Of a stretch of 49,610 nucleotides of DNA, positions 36,237 to 45,120 are shown piece after piece. The translations under genes were made by a program, and so were the position numbers. The DNA lies in NCBI GenBank assembly GCA_902521655.1, contig CABYSM010000007.1, positions 1 through 49,610 on the forward strand, read 5' to 3'. The notes under the pieces are model-generated. The model did not search any database and was not told the DNA's origin. It worked only from the letters and a program-made list of their open reading frames with translations. The DNA is from an uncultured Pelagibacteraceae bacterium (GTDB taxonomy: Bacteria; Pseudomonadota; Alphaproteobacteria; Pelagibacterales; AG-422-B15). Within the stretch, counting starts at the first letter, position 1, and the number at the start of each line of letters is the position of its first letter.

Positions 36237-38186
36237 ATGAGTAGAGTAAATTGGTTAATCTTGATAGCAGTAACTTTGTCTTTAATTTTCATTGGAGGAT
36301 ATATTTACTTAAAGCCATTGTTAAAGCCGCTCTTGGTAATGACAGATCAGCCATTGATGACGAAAGAGGATGTAGAAAAAGCTAGAGCTTTGGCGGCTCA
36401 ACAAAATGAAGATGCTTTTTTACAATGGGAGTTTCAAAAAGAGAAATATAAGAAAAAGAATGAGTTAAAGAATGTGTACTTTGGGGATTTGCATGTTCAC
36501 TCTAGCCTTTCCTTTGATGCTTATATATTCAATACACGGCTTGATGTTGATGAATCCTATGAGTTCGCGAAAGGCATGCCATTTAAAAATATGTATGGTG
36601 AAACAATGCAAATATCAAGACCACTGGATTTTGCAGCAGTAACTGATCATGCTGAGACCTTTGGAATACATGAGAGTTGTAGTGACCCTGATATCACAGA
36701 AGAGTCGGTTTATACGTGTCAGAGATTAGAAACTCCAAGTTTTAAATTCTTTGCTGAGCTGCGGGAAACTGCAGTAAAAAGACCTCCTGTCAGTTTTTTA
36801 ACTGAGGCAATCAATGATAAAGAGAAAGAAGAAAAATTTATAAAGTCTACTTGGAATAAAATTATTAATGCAGCTGAAAGACATAACGATCCTGGAAAAT
36901 TTACAACATTTATTGCATATGAATATTCACCAGTTTTACCAGATGGGGGCTACAATCATCGGAATGTTATTTTTAAAAATAATACAGTGCCTGATAGGGT
37001 ATTTTCACTTTTTGATGCTCACACAGCCATAGATTTATGGGAAAAACTATTGGCAAATTGCAATTATCCATGTGAGTTCATGACCATACCTCATAATAGT
37101 AATAGATCTTGGGGCGTTACTTTTGCCGATAAGACGATTGATGGTGCTGAATATACTGAAGCAAACTGGGCAATGAGAGATAAAGTTGAACCACTTGTTG
37201 AAATGTTTCAAATCAAAGGAAATTCAGAATGCAGTACTTTCTTTGGAAGCACAGATGAAGAATGTAATATTGAACAAATTTATCCTAAATGCGAAAAAGA
37301 AGGAGATACTCTATGTATTCAACCTACTTCAATGGTAAGAGATGCCTTAAAACGAGGTATAGAACTTGAGACAGATTTAGGTTTTAACCCATTAGATTTA
37401 GGAGTGATTGGAAGTTCAGATACTCATAATGCAAATCCTGGAGATACGGAAGAATGGGATTTTAAAGGTGAAAGCAGCGTTGTTGGCCCTGCGTTTGCAC
37501 GGACTGATGCGCATGCATTTATTCCTCGATTTGTAAATAATCCTGGAGGACTTGCAGCAATCTGGGCTAAAGAAAATAATCGTGATGAACTTTTTGAAGC
37601 CATGCAAAATAAAGAAGTATATGCAACTACGGGGACACGAATTGAGCTAAGATTTTTTGGAGGGTTCAATTACAACGAAAGTATTCTGTCAGCATCTGAT
37701 CCTTTAACTTCTGCTTACAGTGATGGCAATCCTATGGGGAGTACAATAAAGCATAATGAAGATAAAAATATTTCATTCTATATTACTGCAAAAAAGGATC
37801 CAATTGATGCGCCTTTAGATAAAATACAGGTGATCAAGGGTTGGATTGAAAACGGTGAAGCAATGGAAGAAGTGATGGACGTTGTTTGCAGTGAAAATAG
37901 AAAAATTAATAACAAATCTATGCGATGTGAAACTTTAAAAGTAGATGTTGATTTAACAACATGCAAGATTGACCAAGACCGGGGTGCAGACGAGCTTAAA
38001 GTTTTGTGGACAGATCCAAATTATAAGCCGGAACAAAATGCCTTCTACTATGCTCGAGTATTGCAAAACCCGACTTGTAGGTGGACCACATATGACAATA
38101 TCAGAGCAGGTCGCAAACCCCCTAAAGAGTATAGTGCTACCATGACTGAAATGGCATGGTCATCTCCTATTTGGATTCGTGATTAA
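36237..38186 (+). CDS. DUF3604 family protein (PHP-like metal hydrolase fold)
   Basis: 649 residues. One N-terminal membrane helix (~6-25) probably anchors it facing the periplasm. Metal-site motifs resemble the PHP fold: YFGDLHVHSSLSFDAY, AAVTDHAETFG, MTIPHNSNRSWG and GVIGSSDTHNANPGD. It ends with a C-terminal beta-domain (NKEVYATTGTRIELRFFGG). Members are common in marine bacteria and are annotated only by domain; a phosphodiesterase- or phosphatase-like hydrolase is plausible. About 124 bases separate it from typA, with no obvious promoter. Six Cys in the mature part may form disulfides. Confidence 0.85.
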   Translation: MSRVNWLILIAVTLSLIFIGGYIYLKPLLKPLLVMTDQPLMTKEDVEKARALAAQQNEDAFLQWEFQKEKYKKKNELKNVYFGDLHVHSSLSFDAYIFNTRLDVDESYEFAKGMPFKNMYGETMQISRPLDFAAVTDHAETFGIHESCSDPDITEESVYTCQRLETPSFKFFAELRETAVKRPPVSFLTEAINDKEKEEKFIKSTWNKIINAAERHNDPGKFTTFIAYEYSPVLPDGGYNHRNVIFKNNTVPDRVFSLFDAHTAIDLWEKLLANCNYPCEFMTIPHNSNRSWGVTFADKTIDGAEYTEANWAMRDKVEPLVEMFQIKGNSECSTFFGSTDEECNIEQIYPKCEKEGDTLCIQPTSMVRDALKRGIELETDLGFNPLDLGVIGSSDTHNANPGDTEEWDFKGESSVVGPAFARTDAHAFIPRFVNNPGGLAAIWAKENNRDELFEAMQNKEVYATTGTRIELRFFGGFNYNESILSASDPLTSAYSDGNPMGSTIKHNEDKNISFYITAKKDPIDAPLDKIQVIKGWIENGEAMEEVMDVVCSENRKINNKSMRCETLKVDVDLTTCKIDQDRGADELKVLWTDPNYKPEQNAFYYARVLQNPTCRWTTYDNIRAGRKPPKEYSATMTEMAWSSPIWIRD

Positions 38187-38212
38187 AAAGATAGAAGTTG
38201 AGATGTAGTCGT

Positions 38213-38974
38213 CTACGTTTTTGTACCATAGCCCTTGGATATCACTATTGCTACGCCAACGATGCATGCAATTAAAAACCCCACAAGAGACACTATGCTT
38301 ATAAAAATATTAATGTCAGATGCACCATAAAATGACCATCGCATCCCATTAATAAGGTACACGACAGGGTTAAAATACGAAACTTTCTGCCAAAACTCAG
38401 GCAACATCTCAATCGTATATAAACTACCTCCCAAAAAGACTAATGGAGTAATAATTATTAAAGGCACAACTTGGAGTTGTTCAAAGTTATTGCTGAGCAG
38501 TCCAATTAAAAAACCGAACAAACTAAATGTAAGACAAGTTAAAATTAGGAGAAAAAGCATCAACAAGGGATATTGAATTTTTAGTTCAACAAAAAAACTT
38601 GCAGTAATTAAAATTATTACACCAACGATTAAAGACTTTGTTGCACTGGCTCCAACAAATCCAATTATGATTTCCAAAGATGATACCGGCGCAGCCAACA
38701 CCTCATAAATAGAACCTGTGAATTTTGGGAAAAATATTCCAAATGCTGAGTTTGAAATACTTTGCGTCAAAAGAGTAAGCATAAGTAAGCCAGGCACTAT
38801 AAATGATCCATAACTCACACCATCAAGCTCTGGTATCATGCTTCCTATTACGGATCCGAATACAATAAAATATAAAGAAGTTGAAATTACTGGTGAAAGT
38901 ATGCTTTGACCTATTGTTCTTCGCATTCTATCCATCTCATGGAAATATATTGCTCTTATAGCGTAAAAATTCAT
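38213..38974 (-). CDS. ABC-2 type exporter permease (YadH-like)
   Basis: 253 residues with six membrane helices. The family segment SLYFIVFGSVIG near the start, FPKFTGSIYEVLAAPVSSLE in the middle and TPLVFLGGSLYTIEMLPEFW followed by NPVVYLINGMRWSFYG near the end are typical of YadH/NodJ-like permeases. It pairs with the ATPase just upstream (TAATG one-base overlap). Substrate not predictable; lipid, polysaccharide or drug export are usual for the class. Confidence 0.9.
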   Translation of the reverse strand: MNFYAIRAIYFHEMDRMRRTIGQSILSPVISTSLYFIVFGSVIGSMIPELDGVSYGSFIVPGLLMLTLLTQSISNSAFGIFFPKFTGSIYEVLAAPVSSLEIIIGFVGASATKSLIVGVIILITASFFVELKIQYPLLMLFLLILTCLTFSLFGFLIGLLSNNFEQLQVVPLIIITPLVFLGGSLYTIEMLPEFWQKVSYFNPVVYLINGMRWSFYGASDINIFISIVSLVGFLIACIVGVAIVISKGYGTKT

Positions 38975-39897
38975 TAATTTTCCCTTACTAATTCGACAAA
39001 AATATTTTCTAAAGAGCTTTGTTCAGTTTTTAAATCTTTCAACTTCAATCCAGTTTCTTTCATATCTTGTAACAGTGATGTAATTCCTGTTTGTTTACTT
39101 GACAAGTCATAATTGTAGCTGATTGATAATCCATTGTTTAAGACTGTTAGATTGTACCTTTCTAATTTAGAGGGAAGCGCTTGAATAGCTTCCTGTAATT
39201 CAATAACAAGTGTTTTCTGACCCATACTCTTTACTAGGTCAGACGTGTTATCAACTACCAGAAGTTCTCCTTTATTAATAACAGCAACTCGGTCAGCGAT
39301 TGCCTCTGCTTCTTCAATGTAATGGGTTGTAAGAATAATAGTGACACCGCTATTTCTAAGATCCTTAATTACTTGCCACATTTCTTGCCTTAATTCAACG
39401 TCTACGCCAGCACTGGGCTCATCAAGGAATAATACAGAAGGTTCATGTGAAAGAGCTTTTGCTATTAATACCCTTCTTTTCATGCCACCAGATAATTCAT
39501 TAATTCTAGAGTTTCTTTTATCCCACAAGCTTAAATCTTTTAAAATTTTTTCAATTAAAGATGGATTGGGAGCCTTTCCATATAACCCGCGTGTATAAGA
39601 AACATTGTTAAATACATACTCAAATTGTTCTAATGATAATTCTTGTGGAACTAAACCAATTAGCGACCTAGTACGTCTATAGTCTTTTATAATATCAAAA
39701 TTATCGACCGTTACTGAGCCAGATGTTGGAATAACAATTCCACATATAATGCTAATCATCGTTGTTTTTCCAGCACCATTTGGACCCAACAAAGCAATTA
39801 TTTCATTTTTCTTTATGTCCAGGGTGATATTTTTGAGTGCCTGAAAATCATTATCATAAATTTTTGAAAGTTTTTTAATTGAGACGACATTTTGCAT
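38974..39897 (-). CDS. ABC exporter ATPase (YadG-like)
   Basis: 307 residues. Walker A GPNGAGKT at 38-45, Q-loop LVPQELSLEQFE, signature LSGGMKRRVLIAKAL, Walker B VLFLDEPSAGVD, switch His LTTHYIEEAEA. A C-terminal extension of about 80 residues follows the nucleotide-binding domain, as in CcmA/YadG-type exporters. Forms a two-gene exporter with the permease. Confidence 0.93.
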   Translation of the reverse strand: MQNVVSIKKLSKIYDNDFQALKNITLDIKKNEIIALLGPNGAGKTTMISIICGIVIPTSGSVTVDNFDIIKDYRRTRSLIGLVPQELSLEQFEYVFNNVSYTRGLYGKAPNPSLIEKILKDLSLWDKRNSRINELSGGMKRRVLIAKALSHEPSVLFLDEPSAGVDVELRQEMWQVIKDLRNSGVTIILTTHYIEEAEAIADRVAVINKGELLVVDNTSDLVKSMGQKTLVIELQEAIQALPSKLERYNLTVLNNGLSISYNYDLSSKQTGITSLLQDMKETGLKLKDLKTEQSSLENIFVELVREN

Positions 39898-39957
39898 CGC
39901 TACTTTATATCACTAAAAATAAAGATGTCTTTTATTCTTTTAAATAAGTTATTCTAA

Positions 39958-40581
39958 CTAAATTGGCTTAAAGATACTTGATTCAAAATCAAGTACATGA
40001 ATTTTACCCGGTCCAATATCTATCCACGAGCCATAAATATTGATTTCCTTACTATCTAATTTTTCCTGAATAAAGGGATAGCTTTTTAAATTTTCAATAG
40101 ATGTTTTAATACTTACTTTCTCCAAATCTTCTATTGATTCATCTTCGTTCATGTTAGTGAGTTTGTTAAACGAGGGCTTAAGAAGATTTAACCAGTTTGA
40201 AATTGATGAGTTGGTATTGAAGGAATTTTCTTTACACATACTGTAGCCATTTTTAATGCCACCACAGCCTGAATGACCCATGACAATTATATTTTCAACC
40301 TTTAAGACAGTTACGCCAAACTCAATAGCTGCAATTGTTCCGCTATGTTCCGTTATATAATTATAGGGCGGTACTATATTTGCAATATTTCTATGAACTA
40401 AAAATTCACCTGGCTCTGATTTGAATATTGAATTTGGATCAACTCTTGAGTCAACACAGGAAATAATAATATACTTTGGAGATTGTCCCTCTCTAGCGAG
40501 TCTTTCAAATTGAGCTTTCTTTTTTATAAAGGTATCGTTTTGCCAATTTTTGTACTTTTCTGTAAGATCATTTGGAAACAT
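39958..40581 (-). CDS. can: Beta-class carbonic anhydrase
   Basis: 207 residues. Zinc ligands C42 (SCVDSRVDP), H103 and C106 (MGHSGCGGIK), with the D44/R46 dyad. HRNIANIVPP and GTIAAIEFGVTVL are conserved. It interconverts CO2 and bicarbonate in the cytoplasm. In this genome it could also help manage the bicarbonate made by urease. It is divergent from the Rieske gene across a 110-base gap. Symbol given by family likeness. Confidence 0.95.
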   Translation of the reverse strand: MFPNDLTEKYKNWQNDTFIKKKAQFERLAREGQSPKYIIISCVDSRVDPNSIFKSEPGEFLVHRNIANIVPPYNYITEHSGTIAAIEFGVTVLKVENIIVMGHSGCGGIKNGYSMCKENSFNTNSSISNWLNLLKPSFNKLTNMNEDESIEDLEKVSIKTSIENLKSYPFIQEKLDSKEINIYGSWIDIGPGKIHVLDFESSIFKPI

Positions 40582-40617
40582 GTTTTCAATTATTTTTTTG
40601 TTAAGATAGATAATAAC

Positions 40618-40646
40618 TTGACCATCTTATGCATTATTTTTCTCAT
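40618..40646 (+). promoter_or_regulatory. Weak candidate promoter for the Rieske operon
   Basis: TTGACC (40618-40623), 17 bases, then TCTCAT (40641-40646). The -35 differs from consensus by one base and the -10 by two. It would give a leader of about 40 bases. No ribosome site is visible before the Rieske ATG. Confidence 0.25.
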
Positions 40647-40691
40647 AATATCTAGCAATAGACAATATAAGGGTATAAAATTTTTACAAGC

Positions 40692-41834
40692 ATGAGTGAG
40701 GGATATATTTTAAAAAAAACTGAAAAATCTTTACCATTAAATTGGTATTTCAATCAAAATCAATTTGATAGAGAAATAAAGAAAGTTTTATCAAAGGAAT
40801 GGCTATACATTTGTCATGAAGATGCTTTATCTCAACCCTTATCTTTTCATACTGTTGAAATAAGTAAATTTAATATTCTTCTTGTGCGCGACAAAGAGGG
40901 AAATATAAATGCTTATTATAATTCCTGTAGTCATCGAGGATCTATTTTAAAAAAAGAAAAAAAAGGTAAGCTAAAATCCAATTTATTAATTTGTCCATAT
41001 CACCAGTGGTCTTATAACGCAAGTAATGGAAATCTTGTTAAAACTTCCTCAATTATTGATCCAAAAAATTTTAAAAAAGATAAAAATTGCTTAATAAAAG
41101 TAAAATTTAAAATTTGGAACGGCCTAATTTTTATTAACTTTGACAATAATGCTAAATGGAATTCTAAAAAAGTTTTTCCGGATTATAGTGATGCTTTTTC
41201 ACAATTAAATGTGAGTAATTATAAAATAGGTTACACATGGAAAAAGCAAATAAAATGCAATTGGAAAATTTTTTGGGAAAATTATAGTGAGTGTCTACAT
41301 TGTCCGAATCTTCATCCAGAACTATCTAATCTTGTTCCTATTTATGGTCGGAGACTTGTAGACATTAAAGATGACCCTAATTGGAAAAGGTTTATCAATC
41401 ATGATGATCCAAAGTATAAAGGAGGTATGAAAAAAGGAACTGAAACGTGGTCAATGGATGGCAGCGCGCAAGGGCATCGTGTAGAATACTTAGAAAAGCA
41501 GACAGACTTCCCTGGATATATTTATATGACAAGCTGGCCATCTATGTTTTTAGCAATTTTTACTGACCATATCAGAATGGTTCGTATCCTTCCTTTATCG
41601 AATGAACTCACAGAAGTAACGGCAGAGTGGGTTTTTCGAAAAGAAACACTTAAAGATAAAAAATATTCAATGAAAAATGTTGTTGATTTTGCAGTGCTCG
41701 TAATGAAACAGGACGCAGAAGCTTGTGAACTTAATCAAAAAGGCATACATAATCCTATACGTAAAAATGGAACCTTAATGCCTGAAGAGTATGAAATAAA
41801 AAGGTTTCATAATTGGCTTAGAAAGAAATTATAA
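40692..41834 (+). CDS. Rieske non-heme iron oxygenase, alpha subunit
   Basis: 380 residues. Rieske 2Fe-2S ligands C79-x-H81 (SCSHRGS) and C101-x2-H104 (ICPYHQWSY). The mononuclear iron site is at ECLHCPNLHPEL (H203 and H208), with the third ligand probably Asp in MKQDAEACELNQKG. The sequence around ENYSECLHCPNLHPEL is like the glycine-betaine/stachydrine demethylase and choline monooxygenase branch rather than classical aromatic-ring dioxygenases, but I cannot name the substrate. No reductase gene is adjacent. It lies ten bases before the M20D gene and likely shares an operon with it. Confidence 0.88.
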   Translation: MSEGYILKKTEKSLPLNWYFNQNQFDREIKKVLSKEWLYICHEDALSQPLSFHTVEISKFNILLVRDKEGNINAYYNSCSHRGSILKKEKKGKLKSNLLICPYHQWSYNASNGNLVKTSSIIDPKNFKKDKNCLIKVKFKIWNGLIFINFDNNAKWNSKKVFPDYSDAFSQLNVSNYKIGYTWKKQIKCNWKIFWENYSECLHCPNLHPELSNLVPIYGRRLVDIKDDPNWKRFINHDDPKYKGGMKKGTETWSMDGSAQGHRVEYLEKQTDFPGYIYMTSWPSMFLAIFTDHIRMVRILPLSNELTEVTAEWVFRKETLKDKKYSMKNVVDFAVLVMKQDAEACELNQKGIHNPIRKNGTLMPEEYEIKRFHNWLRKKL

Positions 41835-41844
41835 ATATTAAAAG

Positions 41845-43005
41845 ATGAATGTAGTTACAGAAAATTTTGAAAATGAAATGATTGCTTGGAGGCATGACTT
41901 TCATACCCACCCAGAACTAAATTTTGATTTAGATATCACTTCAGCAAAAGTTGCAGAGATTTTAAAAAGCTTTGGATTGGAAGTTTTTGAGGGAATTGGA
42001 AAAAAAGGCATTGTTGCAGTCCTTAAAAATGGCAATAGTAATAAGAGTATAGGTATACGTGCTGACATGGATGCTTTACCAGTAAAAGAAGAGAGTGACT
42101 GCGCATATAAATCCACTCATGAAGGAAAAATGCATGCGTGTGGTCATGATGGTCATACGGTAATGGCTCTCGGTGCTGCTAAATATCTTTCTGAAACAAA
42201 AAATTTTAATGGCACGGTTTATTTTATTTTCCAACCTGATGAAGAAAAAACGCAAGGTGCACAAGCAATGATTGATGACGGTTTGTTTGAAAAATTCTCG
42301 ATAGATGAAGTTTATGCATTTCATAATTTACCAGGAATGGAAGTCGGCTCTTTTGCTACACGTTCAGGCACAATAACAGCAAGTGAAAGTCTTTTTAATA
42401 TCAAGCTTTGGGGTCAAGGTGGACATTCTGCATTGCCGCACATGGGAGTTGATACGATAACAGTAGGAACACAAATTATAACTTCATTACAATCAATAGT
42501 TTCAAGAAAATTAAACCCAGCAATGAATGGTGTTGTATCTGTTACCAAATTTGAGTCTGATGGAAATGAAAATATTTTACCCGGTCATTCTATAATCTCT
42601 GGAGATGCTCGAGCACTATCGCCTGAGGCCAATAAAATTATTGAAGATAGTATGCGAAATATTGTTGAAGGCATTGCCAACGCTCACGGTATAAAATTCG
42701 AATTTACATACGATACTCGAACAAACATGACAATTAATACAACTGATCAAGCAGCTTTTGCTTCAAAGGTCGCTGAAGATCTTGTTGGCACTGATAATGT
42801 TGATGGAAATTGTGATCCAAAATTATTTTCTGAGGATTTTGCTCAAATGTTAATGGTTAAACCAGGTTGCTACATACTTATTGGCAACGGAACAGAGGGA
42901 ACACACGGTCAGTCATTACATTCTTCTACATACGATTTTAATGACAAACTTCTTGTGATCGGGTCCTCTTTCTGGACCAAACTTGTTTGTGAACGACTAT
43001 CCTAG
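41845..43005 (+). CDS. M20D amidohydrolase (hippurate / N-acyl-amino-acid hydrolase type)
   Basis: 386 residues. The start RHDFHTHPELNF and metal-site motifs GIRADMDALPV, HACGHDGHTVMALGAA, FQPDEEKTQGAQAMIDDGLF and YAFHNLPGM are those of the HipO-like subgroup, with Cys and His metal ligands. It removes an acyl group from an amino acid or related compound in the cytoplasm. It precedes the DoeA-like gene by four bases, so the two may act on one pathway. Not DoeB: that enzyme belongs to the aspartoacylase family. Confidence 0.92.
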   Translation: MNVVTENFENEMIAWRHDFHTHPELNFDLDITSAKVAEILKSFGLEVFEGIGKKGIVAVLKNGNSNKSIGIRADMDALPVKEESDCAYKSTHEGKMHACGHDGHTVMALGAAKYLSETKNFNGTVYFIFQPDEEKTQGAQAMIDDGLFEKFSIDEVYAFHNLPGMEVGSFATRSGTITASESLFNIKLWGQGGHSALPHMGVDTITVGTQIITSLQSIVSRKLNPAMNGVVSVTKFESDGNENILPGHSIISGDARALSPEANKIIEDSMRNIVEGIANAHGIKFEFTYDTRTNMTINTTDQAAFASKVAEDLVGTDNVDGNCDPKLFSEDFAQMLMVKPGCYILIGNGTEGTHGQSLHSSTYDFNDKLLVIGSSFWTKLVCERLS

Positions 43006-43009
43006 ATTT

Positions 43010-44179
43010 ATGAATTTTCCTAAAAGCGAATATAGTGACAGACTTGCTAAAGTTAAGAAGTCGATGCAAGAAAAAGGAATAGATCTGTTAATATCACAAG
43101 ATACAGCAAATATGAATTATCTAACAGGATATGATGCATGGTCATTTTACTATGCACAATGTGTTTTGGTTCATGTTGATTTAGATGAGCCATTTTTGTT
43201 TGTAAGAGATCAAGACGCTGGAGGTGCATTTTTGCAGAGCTGTTGGTCACAAGAAAATATTATTGTATATGCAGAAAAATATATCCATACATGGCCCAAC
43301 CATCCCTACGATTATTTAATCGAGATCATTAAAAATAAAAAGTGGGATAATCAATCAATTGGTCTTGAAATGGATAGTCATTATTTTACAGCTTTTTGTT
43401 ATCAGAAACTCATTGACGGATTGCCAAATGCATCACTTAAAGACTCTGAAAGGCTTGTGAATTGGGTGAGATATATAAAATCAGATAATGAAATTGAACT
43501 AATGAAAAATGCAGCATTGATTACCGATCAAGCCATGCAAACTGCAATTGACACAATAAATCCAGGAATTAGACAATGTGATGCAGTTGGAGAAATTCAA
43601 AAAGCAATGTTTTATGGTACACCTGAAATTGGTGGGGAGTATTCAAGTATCGCCACCTTATTACCCACTGGCGCAGGGACATCTGCGTCTCATTTAACTG
43701 CAACACAAGAGAAGTTTGTTAAGGGCGAAGCTACAATCGTTGAACTAGCTGGTGTTCATAAGAGATATCACGCTCCACTAGCGAGAACAGTGTTGCTTGG
43801 TAAGGCAGAGCAAAAAAAAATTGACGCTATTAAAGCTACCAATGAAGCCTTAGACGAAGGCATTTCAGCAATAAAACCTGGAAATACAGCTGATGATGTG
43901 GCACAAAAATTTTGGGCTGTTCTTGACAAGCATGACATTAAAAAAGAATCTCGAACGGGATATTCAATTGGCATAGGATATCCTCCAGATTGGGGTGAGC
44001 ATACAATAAATATCTCTAAAGGAGACCAAACTATTCTTCATCCAAACGTCACATTCCACATGATTGCAGTAATGCAATTCGGTAGTTGGGGTGTTGAAGC
44101 GAGTCACTCATTGAGAGTTACAGAAAATGGTTCAGAAAAGTTTTCTGATTTTTCAAGCGATCTGTTCATTAAAGACTAG
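43010..44179 (+). CDS. M24-family hydrolase resembling ectoine hydrolase DoeA
   Basis: 389 residues from ATG 43010, preferred over in-frame TTG 42983 and GTG 42989 because it starts just after the M20D stop and gives the usual N-terminus (MNFPKSEYSDRLAKVKKSM). ANMNYLTGYDAWSFYYAQC and GYPPDWGEHTINISKGDQ recall DoeA/EutD and creatinase-type enzymes. The usual metal-ligand Asp pair of M24 aminopeptidases is replaced (VELAGVHKRYHAPLARTV), suggesting metal-independent catalysis as in creatinase. DoeA opens the ectoine ring, but no ectoine transporter, DoeB or DoeD is nearby, so the substrate is open. Confidence 0.8.
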   Translation: MNFPKSEYSDRLAKVKKSMQEKGIDLLISQDTANMNYLTGYDAWSFYYAQCVLVHVDLDEPFLFVRDQDAGGAFLQSCWSQENIIVYAEKYIHTWPNHPYDYLIEIIKNKKWDNQSIGLEMDSHYFTAFCYQKLIDGLPNASLKDSERLVNWVRYIKSDNEIELMKNAALITDQAMQTAIDTINPGIRQCDAVGEIQKAMFYGTPEIGGEYSSIATLLPTGAGTSASHLTATQEKFVKGEATIVELAGVHKRYHAPLARTVLLGKAEQKKIDAIKATNEALDEGISAIKPGNTADDVAQKFWAVLDKHDIKKESRTGYSIGIGYPPDWGEHTINISKGDQTILHPNVTFHMIAVMQFGSWGVEASHSLRVTENGSEKFSDFSSDLFIKD

Positions 44180-44278
44180 CAATAAGCTTAGAAAATAATC
44201 CTTCAATAGCACTCCTTGTTTTTACTAGAGAATCCTATAAAAAAATTGTATAAGGTAGCGCAATTCACGGAGATAATT

Positions 44279-44467
44279 ATGGGCATTCATCACGATTACA
44301 AGTCTAAACGCGGAGAGCGAGCGATGGCAAAACAACAGAAAAGAGAGTCCAAACAAGCTGATAATACAGATAAAAAAGAAGAAGAAAAACTTGTTAAAGA
44401 GCTTAAAAAGGCAGGGTTGAATAAAGATGAAATCAAACAGTTCCTCGAAGGAAGAGCAAAAGAATAA
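44279..44467 (+). CDS. Small charged protein, unknown
   Basis: 62 residues from the ATG at 44279, chosen for GGAG seven bases upstream and its compact start MGIHHDYKSKRGERAMAKQQ. The rest is almost wholly Lys/Glu/Gln helix ending in a short hydrophobic turn [20 protein letters not shown]. No membrane segment or Cys. A longer in-frame start at 44216 is possible but weaker. It overlaps the next small ORF by 41 bases in another frame. Confidence 0.5.
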   Translation: MGIHHDYKSKRGERAMAKQQKRESKQADNTDKKEEEKLVKELKKAGLNKDEIKQFLEGRAKE

Positions 44468-44558
44468 AAAGCTTAATGATACTGAACGACTATCTGAGGC
44501 TTTGAGACAGAATTTAAGAAAAAGAAAAGAATATCAACGAAAGAAAGAAGAAAAATAA
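44427..44558 (+). CDS. 43-residue protein overlapping the preceding gene
   Basis: An ATG at 44427 opens a 43-codon frame ending with TAA at 44556-44558, one base before the dcd start. Its core, [20 protein letters not shown], matches the pattern of tiny Arg/Lys-rich proteins annotated in many Alphaproteobacteria (as I recall, of the form [15 protein letters not shown]), so it is probably real despite overlapping the previous gene by 41 bases. Function unknown; basic helix could bind nucleic acid or membrane. Confidence 0.55.
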   Translation: MKSNSSSKEEQKNKKLNDTERLSEALRQNLRKRKEYQRKKEEK

Positions 44559-44559
44559 G

Positions 44560-45114
44560 ATGACCATCATGTCTGATAACTGGATTAAAAAAATGTCTTT
44601 AGAACAAGGCATGATTGAACCCTTTGTAGATGGACAAAAAAAAGATGGGACTATTTCCTTTGGATTGTCATCTTACGGATATGACGCAAGAGTATCTGAA
44701 GATTTTAAAATATTTACAAATGTTGACTCAGCCTTAGTTGATCCTAAAAATTTTGATGACAAAGGCTTTGTTGATAGACCAGGCAAAGAATGCATCATAC
44801 CACCTAATTCATTTGCACTGGCACGCACCGTAGAATATTTCAGAATTCCAAGAGATGTATTAGTAGTTTGTTTAGGTAAATCAACGTATGCAAGATGTGG
44901 AATAATAGTTAATGTAACTCCTTTGGAGCCCGAGTGGGAAGGACATGTAACTTTAGAGTTTTCAAATACAACACCACTGCCAGCAAAAATATATGCAAAT
45001 GAAGGAGGCTGTCAGTTCCTATTCTATAAAGGAGAGGCTCCGCCTGAAATTTCCTACAAGGATAGAAAAGGGAAATACATGAAACAAACTGGCGTTACTC
45101 TTCCCAAGCTATAA
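44560..45114 (+). CDS. dcd: dCTP deaminase
   Basis: 184 residues (an ATG at 44569 gives 181 and the usual MSDNWI start). [29 protein letters not shown] and [20 protein letters not shown] form the nucleotide site, with catalytic Glu in VTLEFSN. It deaminates dCTP to dUTP for thymidylate synthesis. Whether it also cleaves dUTP cannot be told. It directly precedes murA by six bases. Confidence 0.98.
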   Translation: MTIMSDNWIKKMSLEQGMIEPFVDGQKKDGTISFGLSSYGYDARVSEDFKIFTNVDSALVDPKNFDDKGFVDRPGKECIIPPNSFALARTVEYFRIPRDVLVVCLGKSTYARCGIIVNVTPLEPEWEGHVTLEFSNTTPLPAKIYANEGGCQFLFYKGEAPPEISYKDRKGKYMKQTGVTLPKL

Positions 45115-45120
45115 AATTCA

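Noticed and set aside
40483-40695. Plus-strand 70-codon frame over the can start and the following gap
   Set aside because: It runs antisense through the carbonic anhydrase N-terminus, has no ribosome site and overlaps the Rieske start.
41845-44179. Naming the two hydrolases doeB and doeA as an ectoine degradation operon
   Set aside because: The M20D protein is not of the DoeB (aspartoacylase-like) family and no other ectoine genes are present; only DoeA likeness can be claimed.
44216-44467. Longer 83-residue version of the small charged protein
   Set aside because: The upstream 21 codons have no ribosome site, while GGAG stands before the inner ATG at 44279.
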